Source: Brasilonema sennae CENA114 (lineage in GTDB: Bacteria > Cyanobacteriota > Cyanobacteriia > Cyanobacteriales > Nostocaceae). Taken from it: a stretch of 64,000 bases of DNA. Made by a program: the position numbers and the translations under genes. This document shows, one piece after another, positions 1 through 8,868 of the stretch (its first letter is position 1; each line of letters begins with the position of its first letter). The DNA is taken from NCBI RefSeq assembly GCF_006968745.1, contig NZ_CP030118.1:7404253-7468252 (forward strand), written 5' to 3'. A model generated the notes under the pieces. It was not told where the DNA came from. It saw nothing but the letters and a program-made list of their open reading frames with translations, and ran no database searches.

Positions 1-427
1 GAAAGGGAGGCCCTTGGTAACTGTAACCTAACAAACATGCAAGTAAAACTAAGATAAGAAGTGTGACATCTTTTTGCCAAAAAGCTAATAGCGATGTTGT
101 TAATACACCTATAATTAAAAAGGAATTACCAAACCACAACCAGAAATTTGATGTTTCTTTGCCCGTCAAATTAATAAGAGAGTGTAGTTTATTGACATCT
201 ACCCCTGTTTCAGCATCAAACACATCATTACTAACATTAACCCAAACCTGAATGCAAATAGATGCAAATAAAAAAATCAAAAAATTTGTGGAATTAAAGT
301 TTCTAGTCTCTGCGATCGCCACAGTTGTACCCACCCACAGAGGTATGAGAGCAACACTGTAAATAGGAAGCTTAATTGCAGCCCGCCAAAGTTTACTTCT
401 AGATGAATTATCTATTACTGTTGTCAT
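1..427 (-). CDS. menA: 2-carboxy-1,4-naphthoquinone phytyltransferase, N-terminal part (cut by window edge)
   Basis: The reverse frame is open from an ATG at 427 to the left edge (142 codons). It reads as a UbiA-family prenyltransferase: a short polar N terminus, the LWRAAIKLPIYSVALIP start typical of cyanobacterial MenA, hydrophobic segments, and the Asp-rich prenyl-diphosphate/Mg site NDVFDAETG at about residues 66-74. A second conserved stretch, LLGYSYQGPPF, lies at the window edge. MenA attaches the phytyl chain to the naphthoquinone ring in phylloquinone (photosystem I A1 cofactor) synthesis, in the membrane. The C-terminal half with the second Asp-rich motif is outside the window, so completeness cannot be judged. 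Confidence 0.9.
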   Translation of the reverse strand, partial: MTTVIDNSSRSKLWRAAIKLPIYSVALIPLWVGTTVAIAETRNFNSTNFLIFLFASICIQVWVNVSNDVFDAETGVDVNKLHSLINLTGKETSNFWLWFGNSFLIIGVLTTSLLAFWQKDVTLLILVLLACLLGYSYQGPPF

Positions 428-779
428 TTGCAAAAACTTTTTTCAAAAGGAACTTAACTAAGTGAACCGGAATAAACCAGGGTAAATTACTTCAGCTAAA
501 TTGCTTGCTCGTAAATGAAATGGGACTTTTGGGAACTTATAAAGATATTTCAATATTTTCTCCCTAGAGTCGTATTTCTACAATTGTTCTGATGGTAGTT
601 GTGATGTTTTCTTATGATAAATGAAAATGGTAATTGACAAAAAGAAAATTAACTTAAGTTAAAAAGATGTTTTAAGGGTTCCTTCCAACGAACTCTGGTG
701 GGCACATACTGGGCGATGGTCCCAAAAGGGCAATTGCCGGATGGGCAAACTTATGGCAGGATATCGCATTTGTGCATAA
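428..779. other. Intergenic region between menA and the NACHT gene
   Basis: No gene is supported. It must hold the menA promoter (reading leftwards) and the 3' end of the NACHT transcript. The only clear structure is a perfect 14-bp palindrome, TTAACTTAAGTTAA, at 649-662. No T-rich hairpin terminator is visible. Confidence 0.5.
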
Positions 780-2471
780 TTAGCAACTTGGGTTATTAAG
801 GCAATCAATCAACAACTGTTTTGCATTGTCATATTGGGTTTCATCATCCGCCACAAGACTATCGAGTTGGCGTTTCATCAACTGCAACAGGTAGTCTGGG
901 TTTGGCAACATCTGGACTGCGAACAAAAAGACTTCTCGCCAGCGTTTCTCACTCATATGGCAGACAAGGTTTTGAAAAGCTTCTTGTGCATGTGATGGTG
1001 GACTAGCAACAATTTTTCTGGCAGCAAAGTATTTCTGAAAGATGATGTGGCCAAAGGAGTAAATACCTCTTGCTCGCTCAACCAGTAAACCATGCTGAGC
1101 TTCTATAGATTTCAAAATATCTTCGCTGTCAACTTGAAGTGTTTCTAAAAAGGTGCTATTCTCAGGAGATGTATGGATATGATGGGATATCCCTTGCTTA
1201 ACGGCACTTACCTTGAAGAAGTACTCGCCACGTTCAAAGGTCGTCCAAGCAATTTGACTTAGCATATCTTCTTTATCCTGCCGAGATTGTTTATAAACCT
1301 GATTTCGCTCAATACCGCGTTTGGCATCCCATTTTTTGAGTAATAAATCTACTGCTTCTTGATAAAGCTGCAAACAATGAGTTGGAAAATCTGCTGTTTC
1401 GTCAAACACCAAGCATAACAGAGTCAGCAGCAAGGGATTACTTGCTAGTTCTTTAAGCGGCTGACTTGCTTGCAGCTTTTGCACAAAGCGTTCTGCTTGT
1501 AGCGTATCTTGAGCTTGAAACCATTTGGCGGCAAAGTCAGCGATTTGTTGGTCATCAAAATCGGCAACTTCCACTTCGGTGAATTCTTCAAAAGTATATT
1601 CCAGCGCTGCAATCCGGCAAGTTATAACTATAGAATTGGCACAAAACCGCGTTGAAACGTTGCGAATCTCCTGTAGCACTCGGTTAAGCTCAGTTTTTTT
1701 GACTTCATCTAATCCATCTAATAAAAGTAGCGATCGCCCTTGAGTCAAAAGCGTGAGAACTGTTTGAGGTTCAACAACTCCACATTCCTCAAATTGTACT
1801 GTGATGTAGTCCAACAAGCTTGGTTGCCCTTTAGTTTCAGCAAAGTCCTTAAGGGTGATAAAAATTGGGACAAGATTCGACAAAAACTGATCGGAATTAC
1901 ATTGAGTTGCTACCCATTTCAAAAACGTCGTTTTACCCGAACCTGGTTTTCCCCAAATCCAATGCTTGTTGTAGCGTTCTACCCTTTCGAGTCCTGAGAT
2001 CCGTTTTTGGTAAATCTTGTTCTTGTCAGAACTCTCATACAATTGAGCAAGGGAAAGCCGCCTGCGTCCAGTGACTCTCTCTAAAATATAGACATCAGTG
2101 TATATACTCTCCAAGCTTACTGGTTGCTCTTTATCTAGGAGCCGAATTATGCTACAACGTCTGGCAATACTGTCGTGAACTTTTTCTCGTACAGTCTGCA
2201 CCAGACTCTCCATCTGGGAAGTACTTGCTGCATCATCTACATCTGGAAGTGAGCAGAAACTCGCAATCTCATCCCATTCCAATCCTAGTTTTTCGCAGAT
2301 TGTGACAAAAATATAGCGATCAACTGGTTTACCTTGAAAAAACTTGCTAACTGGCTGACGGCTAATACTCAGTTCCTCAGCTAACGCCTGCTGCGTTAGT
2401 GAATTACGAATCAGCGCAGCTTGCGCTTTTTTCATACCCTCAGCAGATGCTTGAAGCGATCGCCGGCTCAT
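780..2471 (-). CDS. HTH-NACHT STAND ATPase
   Basis: 563 residues. Residues about 24-70 form a helix-turn-helix of the Xre/lambda-repressor kind (LTQQALAEELSISRQPVSKF). A linker follows, then a NACHT NTPase core with Walker A GKPGSGKTT at about 174-182 and Walker B SLLLLDGLDEV at about 247-257. The rest is helical, without recognisable repeats such as WD40 or TPR. NACHT proteins are signal-sensing STAND ATPases; bacterial members include phage-defence proteins, and HTH-NACHT forms are common in multicellular cyanobacteria. The N-terminal HTH suggests DNA binding or autoregulation. The gene is divergent from the antitoxin/RES pair, which fits a defence module, but no effector nuclease or protease domain is visible. 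Function is inference; the domain call is firm. Confidence 0.85.
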   Translation of the reverse strand: MSRRSLQASAEGMKKAQAALIRNSLTQQALAEELSISRQPVSKFFQGKPVDRYIFVTICEKLGLEWDEIASFCSLPDVDDAASTSQMESLVQTVREKVHDSIARRCSIIRLLDKEQPVSLESIYTDVYILERVTGRRRLSLAQLYESSDKNKIYQKRISGLERVERYNKHWIWGKPGSGKTTFLKWVATQCNSDQFLSNLVPIFITLKDFAETKGQPSLLDYITVQFEECGVVEPQTVLTLLTQGRSLLLLDGLDEVKKTELNRVLQEIRNVSTRFCANSIVITCRIAALEYTFEEFTEVEVADFDDQQIADFAAKWFQAQDTLQAERFVQKLQASQPLKELASNPLLLTLLCLVFDETADFPTHCLQLYQEAVDLLLKKWDAKRGIERNQVYKQSRQDKEDMLSQIAWTTFERGEYFFKVSAVKQGISHHIHTSPENSTFLETLQVDSEDILKSIEAQHGLLVERARGIYSFGHIIFQKYFAARKIVASPPSHAQEAFQNLVCHMSEKRWREVFLFAVQMLPNPDYLLQLMKRQLDSLVADDETQYDNAKQLLIDCLNNPSC

Positions 2472-2517
2472 TATACTCCATCAGAAATAGTTGTTATATG
2501 TATATTAGCTGATTTTT

Positions 2518-2538
2518 CATAAGTCATGCATAAGTCAT
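2518..2538. promoter_or_regulatory. Tandem 10-bp direct repeat, candidate operator
   Basis: CATAAGTCAT occurs twice (2518-2527 and 2529-2538), giving an 11-bp period, so both copies lie on one face of the helix. It sits 47-67 nt upstream of the NACHT start, in the divergent region shared with the antitoxin gene. Both flanking genes encode HTH proteins, so an autoregulatory operator is plausible. A TTGACA at 2605-2610 could be a -35 box for the antitoxin, but no good -10 follows at 17 nt. Confidence 0.4.
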
Positions 2539-2672
2539 ACAATACTCAATCTATACTCTCACCTTAACTCACTCAGGAACATAGAATACTGGAATTGTAG
2601 TTACTTGACATCTCTTACATCAATTCAATTTATCGGATAACAAATGATGAGAATGTCAAACGAGGTGAAATA

Positions 2673-3287
2673 ATGACTGGAATTAACGTGACAATAGATG
2701 CTCCTTGCGACAACGACGTAATGCAACCGCTGTTGCGGATAGCAAGGGGGTTTCAAGATTATCTGAATTCACTACACCCGGACGAAATTAAATGTTTGGC
2801 GGAACAAATGGAAAGCACTTCTAGTAAGGCAAAGTACTCTAAGGCTGAAATTGAGTTTGCTGCCAAACTTGGTGCCAATAAAATTAGTGATGAAGAGCGA
2901 AGTAAATTAGAATTTGCTGCCTTGACTAAAAATTTTCACTGGAGACAAGAGTTACTCAAATCTTCATTAACTGCTCCTCAAGTCGCCCAAATGCTCAATA
3001 CAACTCGTCAAACTCCGCATGATCGTTTAAAAAAGAACAGTTTAATTGCAGTTCAAGACAATGGAGTTTGGAAATTTCCCACCTGGCAATTCGATCCTCA
3101 AGGACCAGATGGCGTCATTGCTGGACTACCAGACGTTTTAAATGCTCTCAATGTTCCTGCTATGTCCAAAATTAGTTGGTTAACTCGACATAACAAAGCT
3201 TTAAACGGGCTTACGCCCATAGAAGCCTTGAAAAGCGGTCAAAAAGAGGAAGTTATTGCTGAGGCGTGTTCCGTGGGAGTCTATTGA
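2673..3287 (+). CDS. Antitoxin-like protein, Xre/MbcA/ParS toxin-binding type
   Basis: 204 residues, soluble. An HTH-like segment lies at about residues 97-125 (LTAPQVAQMLNTTRQTPHDRL), followed by a short DNA-reader-like stretch ending WKFPTWQFD. The C terminus carries the toxin-binding signature LNGLTPIEALKSGQKEEV typical of antitoxins paired with RES toxins. The ATG is preceded by GAGGTG at 6-nt spacing. The RES gene follows downstream on the same strand, supporting a toxin-antitoxin pair, though 286 nt and a hairpin terminator separate them, which is longer than usual. Family assignment rests on the C-terminal signature and gene order. Confidence 0.75.
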   Translation: MTGINVTIDAPCDNDVMQPLLRIARGFQDYLNSLHPDEIKCLAEQMESTSSKAKYSKAEIEFAAKLGANKISDEERSKLEFAALTKNFHWRQELLKSSLTAPQVAQMLNTTRQTPHDRLKKNSLIAVQDNGVWKFPTWQFDPQGPDGVIAGLPDVLNALNVPAMSKISWLTRHNKALNGLTPIEALKSGQKEEVIAEACSVGVY

Positions 3288-3329
3288 CGATGTATTAGAG
3301 TTCATTCATCAAATGGTACTAAATTTACA

Positions 3330-3369
3330 AACCCAGGTGTTCCCAGCCACCTGGGTTTTCAGTATTTTT
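3330..3369 (+). terminator. Hairpin terminator between antitoxin and RES gene
   Basis: A perfect 10-bp stem, AACCCAGGTG (3330-3339) with CACCTGGGTT (3348-3357), has an 8-nt loop and is followed by a T-rich tail (TTCAGTATTTTT). It lies 42 nt after the antitoxin stop codon. Confidence 0.8.
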
Positions 3370-3573
3370 ATTTATAAAAATGATAATTAAGAAAATTACT
3401 GAAGTTATACTAAAAATTTTTATTGAACTTACAAAAAATTTCCGGAATGATGTGTATAGCTTGTGGATCTTCCAGCTGACAGAGTTTCTAACTTTAGATT
3501 CTGCTACGTTTCAAGGCTAATGGAACGCTAAATCTCCGAATTTTATCTATCAATCGGAACAGGAGTAACAAAT

Positions 3574-4329
3574 GTGGTAATAATAACATCCCCCCCTTCT
3601 TGCCTTCGCAAGCCGAGACCAAAATTTTATAGATTAAAAAAAGGAACAGAACTTTTAAGAATTTTTCGCCCCGACGAATTTAATACTGACGCCCTAACCT
3701 TTCGTTTTTGGGGTCCACTTCATCGCTTTGACCATCATTTGGGAGAGTGTTCCTGTGTTGGTGTTGCACAAGAGAATAATAATACTTGTGGGTTGTGGAC
3801 AGAGGAGATACTTATCCCAGAAAAACATTTTGCTGCTCCTGCTTGCTATAAACCATTGGAACGCAAAGCATGGAAAGATCCAGAACGTGGGATATACTAT
3901 GCTGCGCCTGCACCTTTACTTTCGAGCTGTTTAGTGGAAGTTTTTGGGGATACAGGCTGTATAGAAATTACTGACCACCAGATTGCTATGATCACTTGCA
4001 CAAGTCGCTTAAAATTATTGGATGTACGTGGTTCGGGTGCAATGCGAGCTGGTGCGAATGAGGCAACATTAGCAAAGACAGACAAACGCGGTATGAGTCA
4101 AGCTTGGTCGCGCTACTTTTATGAACAAAAAGAAATATACCCTGACATTCAGGGGATTATTTACCACAATGCTCATAATGGTGAAGAGGCGATCGCAATT
4201 TATGAGTCTGCTAAAGATCTGCTCACCTGTCTACCAGAAAGCATTTACTCACTAAAACATGAATTGTTCCGGGGTGCAATTCTAAAAGCTGCAGACGAAA
4301 ATAATCTTGAAGTGGAGCGTTATTGGTGA
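3574..4329 (+). CDS. RES-domain protein (putative NAD+-degrading toxin)
   Basis: 251 residues. The RES fold is recognised by FRFWGPLHRFD (about 43-53), GIYYAAP (106-112), LVEVFGD with Glu122, and SQAWSRYFYEQKE followed by DIQGIIYHNAHNG. RES toxins such as MbcT degrade NAD+; the family is named for conserved Arg, Glu and Ser. Arg51 and Glu122 are present, but where relatives read Tyr-x-Ser this protein has Tyr197-His-Asn199, so the Ser seems replaced by Asn. The GTG start is preceded by AGGAG at 3561-3565. An overlapping ATG at 3572 opens only a two-codon frame (ATG TGG TAA). It is either an active variant or an attenuated toxin; not decidable here. Confidence 0.75.
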   Translation: MVIITSPPSCLRKPRPKFYRLKKGTELLRIFRPDEFNTDALTFRFWGPLHRFDHHLGECSCVGVAQENNNTCGLWTEEILIPEKHFAAPACYKPLERKAWKDPERGIYYAAPAPLLSSCLVEVFGDTGCIEITDHQIAMITCTSRLKLLDVRGSGAMRAGANEATLAKTDKRGMSQAWSRYFYEQKEIYPDIQGIIYHNAHNGEEAIAIYESAKDLLTCLPESIYSLKHELFRGAILKAADENNLEVERYW

Positions 4330-4371
4330 TTCTCACGCTCCGTTGAAAGCTAAAACAACACAAACAAAAGT

Positions 4372-5304
4372 ATGGATAGTAAATCCGATAATTCTGAGTC
4401 TGGTAAAAGTGTAATTGCTAGGGAAGCAGTAGATTGGCTACTGCAACGCATCTTCCAACTTCCTAAAAAATGGTTAATTATTAGTATTATTCTTATTCTT
4501 CTAAGTACTTGTGAAGTAGGCTGGAGTAAAAAAGAATTATTTTCATTTAAATTTAAAGTTACAAATACAACAGCTATTTTTTTGTCGTTGATTTGGTTAC
4601 CATCTATATTAAAAGTTTTTGCTTTAAGTGGAGGAGCACTCAAAACACCTTTGGGAGAAATTGGTGGCTCAGGTATGAAGACAATGCTAGAATCATTAAC
4701 TGGTGATTCACTCGGATTTCTTATTGAGCAAACTAAGAAAGCAGAAGAAGTTGCTCCACCGAAACAGCAAGAAGAAATGCGCCAAATTCGTCGAGAATGG
4801 CAGAAAGTTTACGCATCAACAGTTCCTGTGTCAGACGCCAGACAAGAAATGGAGCGCTTAGCCGAACGCTATAAGGAACTAAGAACGACAATGCCTTTTG
4901 GAGCACAGCGAACATTTGAGATGGAATCTGTGAGTGGACGCATGCGTGCTTTAGCTCCAGAAGTTAAATATACTGTACAAGAAGTTAAAGACCTTCTGCA
5001 ATCAGATGACCAAGGTAAACGTTTACTAGGACTTTCTGTTGCTGAGTGGTCTAGTGATGTAATTTATTTTGATTTGGTTTTACACTTAGTTAATCGTTCA
5101 GAAACAGCGTTTGAGCAAACAAGTGCATTGCGGGCAGTTGGAAAAATGGTGTCTAAATTGGATGCTCACCAGAAGAAAAATTTACAAGCAGCAATCATTG
5201 AACAGCGTAACTTCAATGAAGAAGAAAAGCGTTGGATTAAGCCTAATTCTAATCGTTGGGTATTGAGCGATCGCATTTTATCAACGCTCAATGAATTAGT
5301 GTGA
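4372..5304 (+). CDS. Unrecognised membrane-anchored protein
   Basis: 310 residues, family not recognised. Two hydrophobic segments near the N terminus (about 32-51 and 65-85) are followed by a charged, largely helical region with coiled-coil character (about 118-180) and a compact C-terminal helical part (about 190-305). There is no signal peptide or known catalytic motif. It starts 42 nt after the RES stop on the same strand and may be co-transcribed with it. That position suggests a partner or accessory of the toxin module, but this is only inference from context. Confidence 0.65.
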   Translation: MDSKSDNSESGKSVIAREAVDWLLQRIFQLPKKWLIISIILILLSTCEVGWSKKELFSFKFKVTNTTAIFLSLIWLPSILKVFALSGGALKTPLGEIGGSGMKTMLESLTGDSLGFLIEQTKKAEEVAPPKQQEEMRQIRREWQKVYASTVPVSDARQEMERLAERYKELRTTMPFGAQRTFEMESVSGRMRALAPEVKYTVQEVKDLLQSDDQGKRLLGLSVAEWSSDVIYFDLVLHLVNRSETAFEQTSALRAVGKMVSKLDAHQKKNLQAAIIEQRNFNEEEKRWIKPNSNRWVLSDRILSTLNELV

Positions 5305-5765
5305 CTTGCAGTATTTTGAAGTTTTTTAACGTTGAGCAGAATTTACCAGGACTAAAGAGCTTCCAACCCCAAATCCCAGATTTCACTGAGATGATATTTG
5401 GTGAATCAAAGTAAGGTGAGCACTGCTTTAATATATTTTCAGATTTTGGTAGGTAATGCCCACGCTACAAGCTTGTGCCTTTACAAAACTTAATTCAGTA
5501 TATAAGGCGTATATACTTGTACTTCTATCAATATATAAGTCCTAATTGCAAAATTCTCAAATTTTCTACCTTTCCTACTTTTTTTATAGAAATAACCTAA
5601 CTTTCTCACTTTTAATAAATACAGAGATCTGCTAGTATTTAGGCTGATTTGTAAAGTAAAAATACTTTTTGATTTGAAAATAAATTCATATTTTGTCAAT
5701 TTTCCGAAAAAGTTAGCGCTTTAAGCATTCTTTTTCAGATAAAGTTAGCTTGAGGAGTGCCTATC
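5305..5765. other. AT-rich intergenic region
   Basis: No coding region, RNA or strong hairpin was found. The sequence is AT-rich, with T-runs around 5580-5610. It should contain the promoter of the small membrane protein that follows. Confidence 0.4.
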
Positions 5766-6050
5766 GTGGACAAGATTCAACTGGCTTTGGTTGTTAGTTA
5801 CCTACTGATAACCTGCTATTTTTTTGTGAATTGGTTAATTTTTTCTATTCGGCATCCAAACTCTTCTCCAGAAGGAAAGTTTTTAAATTTGGTGATGCTT
5901 GTAATAACAACTGGCTTATGGTTTGTGATTATTCCTATGTCTTATCTAGAAATCTTGAAGACACGGAAACTAGAGGTTAGCATTTTTATACCTGTTATCG
6001 TTGCGTTTTTTGCGTTCAGCATGTATCTGTATGCATTTTTGACAAGTTAA
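5766..6050 (+). CDS. Small three-helix membrane protein, unrecognised
   Basis: 94 residues from the GTG at 5766. This start is preferred over the in-frame GTG at 5757 because GAGGAG (5752-5757) overlaps the earlier codon but is 8 nt from the later one. Three hydrophobic stretches (about 4-24, 40-60 and 72-92) indicate an integral membrane protein. No family motif is recognised and there is no operon partner; the next gene is convergent. Confidence 0.5.
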   Translation: MDKIQLALVVSYLLITCYFFVNWLIFSIRHPNSSPEGKFLNLVMLVITTGLWFVIIPMSYLEILKTRKLEVSIFIPVIVAFFAFSMYLYAFLTS

Positions 6051-6090
6051 GAAAATTGCTTTGACCAACTAACAACTAATAACCCACTCA

Positions 6091-8292
6091 TTACAACTTA
6101 GGCAGAATCTCCGGTAACAATTGACCAGGAACTTTAGACAAAGCTAAATTTTGCCCCTGTATGCCTAATTCACTGTGGAAAGCACGAATCGTCTTGACCA
6201 CATAACCAAAAGTTGTTTGATAAGCTTCAGGTTGTTTACTCATTCCATTCAAAGCTTGCAAGTGATTATCTAATGCTGCTTCTAAATGTTTAGAACGAGT
6301 TGCTTTCTCACCATCAAAATACTGGTCTGTTGCTAATTGAAAATGAGCGAGTGCGAGATTATTGTGAGTGGCTAACAGATCAAAATTCAAAGGCATACCG
6401 CTAAGTGAATGAGCAAGGGTAAGTGCTTCTTCATATGAACTAATGCACTGTTCTAACAACTTTTGCCGCTCATCTTTGGAAGTTTGTGATTGATTTGCTA
6501 GGTGCCAATAGGCAGTTCCAAGGTTATTTTGGGTGGCGGCGCAAGCAGGAGGAACATTAGCAGGAGTTCGATATTTCAGTGCTTCGCGGTAAGCATCAAT
6601 AGCGGAGTGCAGATTTTCTGGTGGTTGTTCGTACTGTGCAATATTCCAGTATGCCGTGCCTATATTGTTTTGAATCATCCCATATTTAAGCGGTTCTTCC
6701 TCGGGATTGTAATAAGCAAGCGCGAGTTTGTAAGCTGCAATGGCTTTCTTGAGATGCTCAACTGGTTGATTGTATTGTGCTAAATGCCAGTAAGCTGTCC
6801 CTAAATTGTTTTGGCAAGCAGCATACTTTAATGGTTCTATTTGAGCCGTACGCAGGGAGAGTGCTTCGCTGTAAGCTAAAACTGCTTGTTGCCAGTTTTC
6901 AGCAGGGTTAGTAAAACGAGCCAAATCACCATAAGCTGTCCCTAAATTATTTTGTACGCGAGCATATGTTTCAGGGTGGCTTTCTGATGAAATCAGCTTC
7001 AACGCCAAATGATAAAATTCAATTCCTTGCTCTATGTAAGCTTGTCCCTCCTCAGAATTGGGTGGTGTGCGGTAAAGCATCCAGTAGAGTGTACCCAAGT
7101 CATTTAAGGTATCAGGAACTTGGGGTGAATCGTCATCATGAGTGATTGATTCTTGATAGGTAAGAATTGCCACCATTAAGTTTTCTAAGGTAGGCTGTCC
7201 TTGTTCAATACGAAGGCGATATAAGTTTCCTAGGTGATGATAAGCTGCTCCTAGCTTGACGTTTGAAGCTTGTTGGGCGTGTAATTCTTCTATCTCCTCC
7301 AAAATTTGCTTGACTTGTAAGTTGTGTTCATCGTCTTGAGCAATTGCCGTGTTCATCGTTGCTAGTACTAGCTCTGCTAACTCTTTGCTAATATGAGATG
7401 TCTGCTGAGGCAATGAGCTATCCTTGGTACTGACTTTATCAGTGGATTCCTCTTGAAGAGGTTGGTTTGTTAATTTTTCCGATTTTGACGGAGGAACCTC
7501 CTGCGGTTTTTGTCCACTATTCACTAATGTTTTTGTTGGAAAATCGAAATCATCTTGAATGACTGATTCTTCTAAAATAGGTTGCTCAACATTGGCTAAC
7601 TCCAAACTTCTAGAACCAGAAAAACGTTCTGGTGAGGTTTTGTTTTGATTTGTCGGTGTGGGTTCTCCAGCGAAGACAAAAACACCAGTACGGTAACGCC
7701 AAAACTGTGGTGCTGATTGCTGGATAGCATATAACCAAGGACGCGGCACCCACAACAGTAAACTGGATTCAAAGTTAGACAGTTGTTGCTCAGTCAAACG
7801 CAGATAGTGCAAAAATAGCCGCTGTACTGCTACTGGTTGTTTAGTGAGATGTTCTACACCTACAATCTGAAACGCTGGTACTGGTAATGATCGCCCTGGA
7901 TTGTCTTTCGATGCTCCAACAATCGGTGGTGGATAATTAGATAACCACTGATTTATCTGAGCTATAAGATTAGGATCGCTTAAATTCAGCCGCAAGGTGA
8001 CTAATCGGGGATAGGCTGGTGTGCTAGCTTCCTGTGTATTTGATGGCTGATACAGCACTTGCCCAACAGGATAAGCCAAAGTTGAATGCAAACGCGCCGC
8101 CACCTGATTTCTCAGGTTTAAATCATCACACACCGCCAAAAAGATTTGTCGTCTTAAACCGAGACTAAGAGCAAGTTTTAGGCGATGATACACTTGCCGA
8201 TTCCACGCAAAATTATCTGAGTGTGTACTTTCATTTACGCTCATGGCGGCTAGAGAGCCAAAACGCAGTGGATATACCCCCTTGGGGTGCAT
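6091..8292 (-). CDS. TPR-repeat protein with conserved cyanobacterial N-terminal domain
   Basis: 733 residues. The first ~220 form a globular domain (RLKLALSLGLRRQIFLAV, later LVTLRLNLSD) that looks like a decayed ATPase-type fold without a clear P-loop. A polar linker (about 225-305) follows, then at least six TPR units with the core NNLGTAYW repeated between about 345 and 660 (GNLYRLR, LGTLYWML, LGTAYGDL, LGTAYWHL, IGTAYWNI, LGTAYWHL). TPRs act as protein-interaction scaffolds. No enzymatic motif is visible. This architecture is common in filamentous cyanobacteria; its specific role is unknown. It is transcribed alone, convergent with the small membrane protein. Confidence 0.75.
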   Translation of the reverse strand: MHPKGVYPLRFGSLAAMSVNESTHSDNFAWNRQVYHRLKLALSLGLRRQIFLAVCDDLNLRNQVAARLHSTLAYPVGQVLYQPSNTQEASTPAYPRLVTLRLNLSDPNLIAQINQWLSNYPPPIVGASKDNPGRSLPVPAFQIVGVEHLTKQPVAVQRLFLHYLRLTEQQLSNFESSLLLWVPRPWLYAIQQSAPQFWRYRTGVFVFAGEPTPTNQNKTSPERFSGSRSLELANVEQPILEESVIQDDFDFPTKTLVNSGQKPQEVPPSKSEKLTNQPLQEESTDKVSTKDSSLPQQTSHISKELAELVLATMNTAIAQDDEHNLQVKQILEEIEELHAQQASNVKLGAAYHHLGNLYRLRIEQGQPTLENLMVAILTYQESITHDDDSPQVPDTLNDLGTLYWMLYRTPPNSEEGQAYIEQGIEFYHLALKLISSESHPETYARVQNNLGTAYGDLARFTNPAENWQQAVLAYSEALSLRTAQIEPLKYAACQNNLGTAYWHLAQYNQPVEHLKKAIAAYKLALAYYNPEEEPLKYGMIQNNIGTAYWNIAQYEQPPENLHSAIDAYREALKYRTPANVPPACAATQNNLGTAYWHLANQSQTSKDERQKLLEQCISSYEEALTLAHSLSGMPLNFDLLATHNNLALAHFQLATDQYFDGEKATRSKHLEAALDNHLQALNGMSKQPEAYQTTFGYVVKTIRAFHSELGIQGQNLALSKVPGQLLPEILPKL

Positions 8293-8463
8293 GCAAACAG
8301 CCAGTAAATCTAACCATGACTAGAATTTTCAGGTCATTGTTGCTTTGCTCAGGATAAATCTATTCATGGAAAGATCAAAGAAGCTAAGTATACAATTACA
8401 CTTTAAACCGAAAAAATCTTTGAAATAACTTATTATAAATATTTATTATATATAACAATAACC

Positions 8464-8489
8464 CAGGCTCCGATAAAACCCTGAGCCTG
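8464..8489 (-). terminator. Possible terminator hairpin downstream of psb34
   Basis: CAGGCTC (8464-8470) pairs with GAGCCTG (8483-8489), leaving a 12-nt loop. On the minus strand it lies about 48 nt after the psb34 stop and is followed by GGGTTATTGTTATA, a weak U tract. Confidence 0.45.
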
Positions 8490-8536
8490 AGAAAACTTAA
8501 AAAATGAAATTACTAAGTTCCTAATATAACTCTTTA

Positions 8537-8716
8537 TCAACCAAGGGCGGAAACAGAGAAAGCGACAAAAATCAAGGCACTAACTAAAATTGTAGCAGTA
8601 ATTCCCAATATAACGTAGTTTCGCTTTTGACCATCGCTAGGAATTTCTGCTTTATAAATTTTGGGTTCACGGGCAAAGTTATTTAGACGACCACCCTCTT
8701 CAGTTGTGTAAGGCAT
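8537..8716 (-). CDS. psb34: Photosystem II assembly protein Psb34 (HliP-like small protein)
   Basis: A short frame of 59 residues, MPYTTEEGGRLNNFAREPKI at the N terminus and one transmembrane helix (about 33-55) ending FSVSALG. The MPYTTEEGGRLNNFA motif and length match the cyanobacterial ssl1498/Psb34 family. Psb34 is a thylakoid single-helix protein related in shape to high-light-inducible proteins, and associates with photosystem II assembly intermediates. The ATG is at 8716 with an AT-rich leader, and the gene is monocistronic. The N-terminal motif makes the identification strong despite the short length. Confidence 0.88.
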   Translation of the reverse strand: MPYTTEEGGRLNNFAREPKIYKAEIPSDGQKRNYVILGITATILVSALIFVAFSVSALG

Positions 8717-8814
8717 GAGTATAATTCCTTATTATGTTCATTCATTTAATTTAACATAAACGTTATATTTGCTCTTAAACATATGATACAAATCGTTATT
8801 TTAGTCATTAGTTA

Positions 8815-8846
8815 GGGAACAGGGAACAGGGAACAGTTCCCTGTGT
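8815..8846. repeat. Tandem GGGAACA heptamers with hairpin
   Basis: Three GGGAACA units are followed by TTCCCTGT, which can pair with the last units (ACAGGGAA / TTCCCTGT). This is a short tandem heptamer repeat of the kind scattered between genes of filamentous cyanobacteria. It may also act as the 3' end of thiO-thiG. Confidence 0.7.
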
Positions 8847-8868
8847 TTCTTAAAAGTTTGATTCAGGA

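Noticed and set aside
2605..2640. Sigma-70-type promoter for the antitoxin gene
   Set aside because: TTGACA is present but no acceptable -10 box at 16-18 nt; not listed as a feature.
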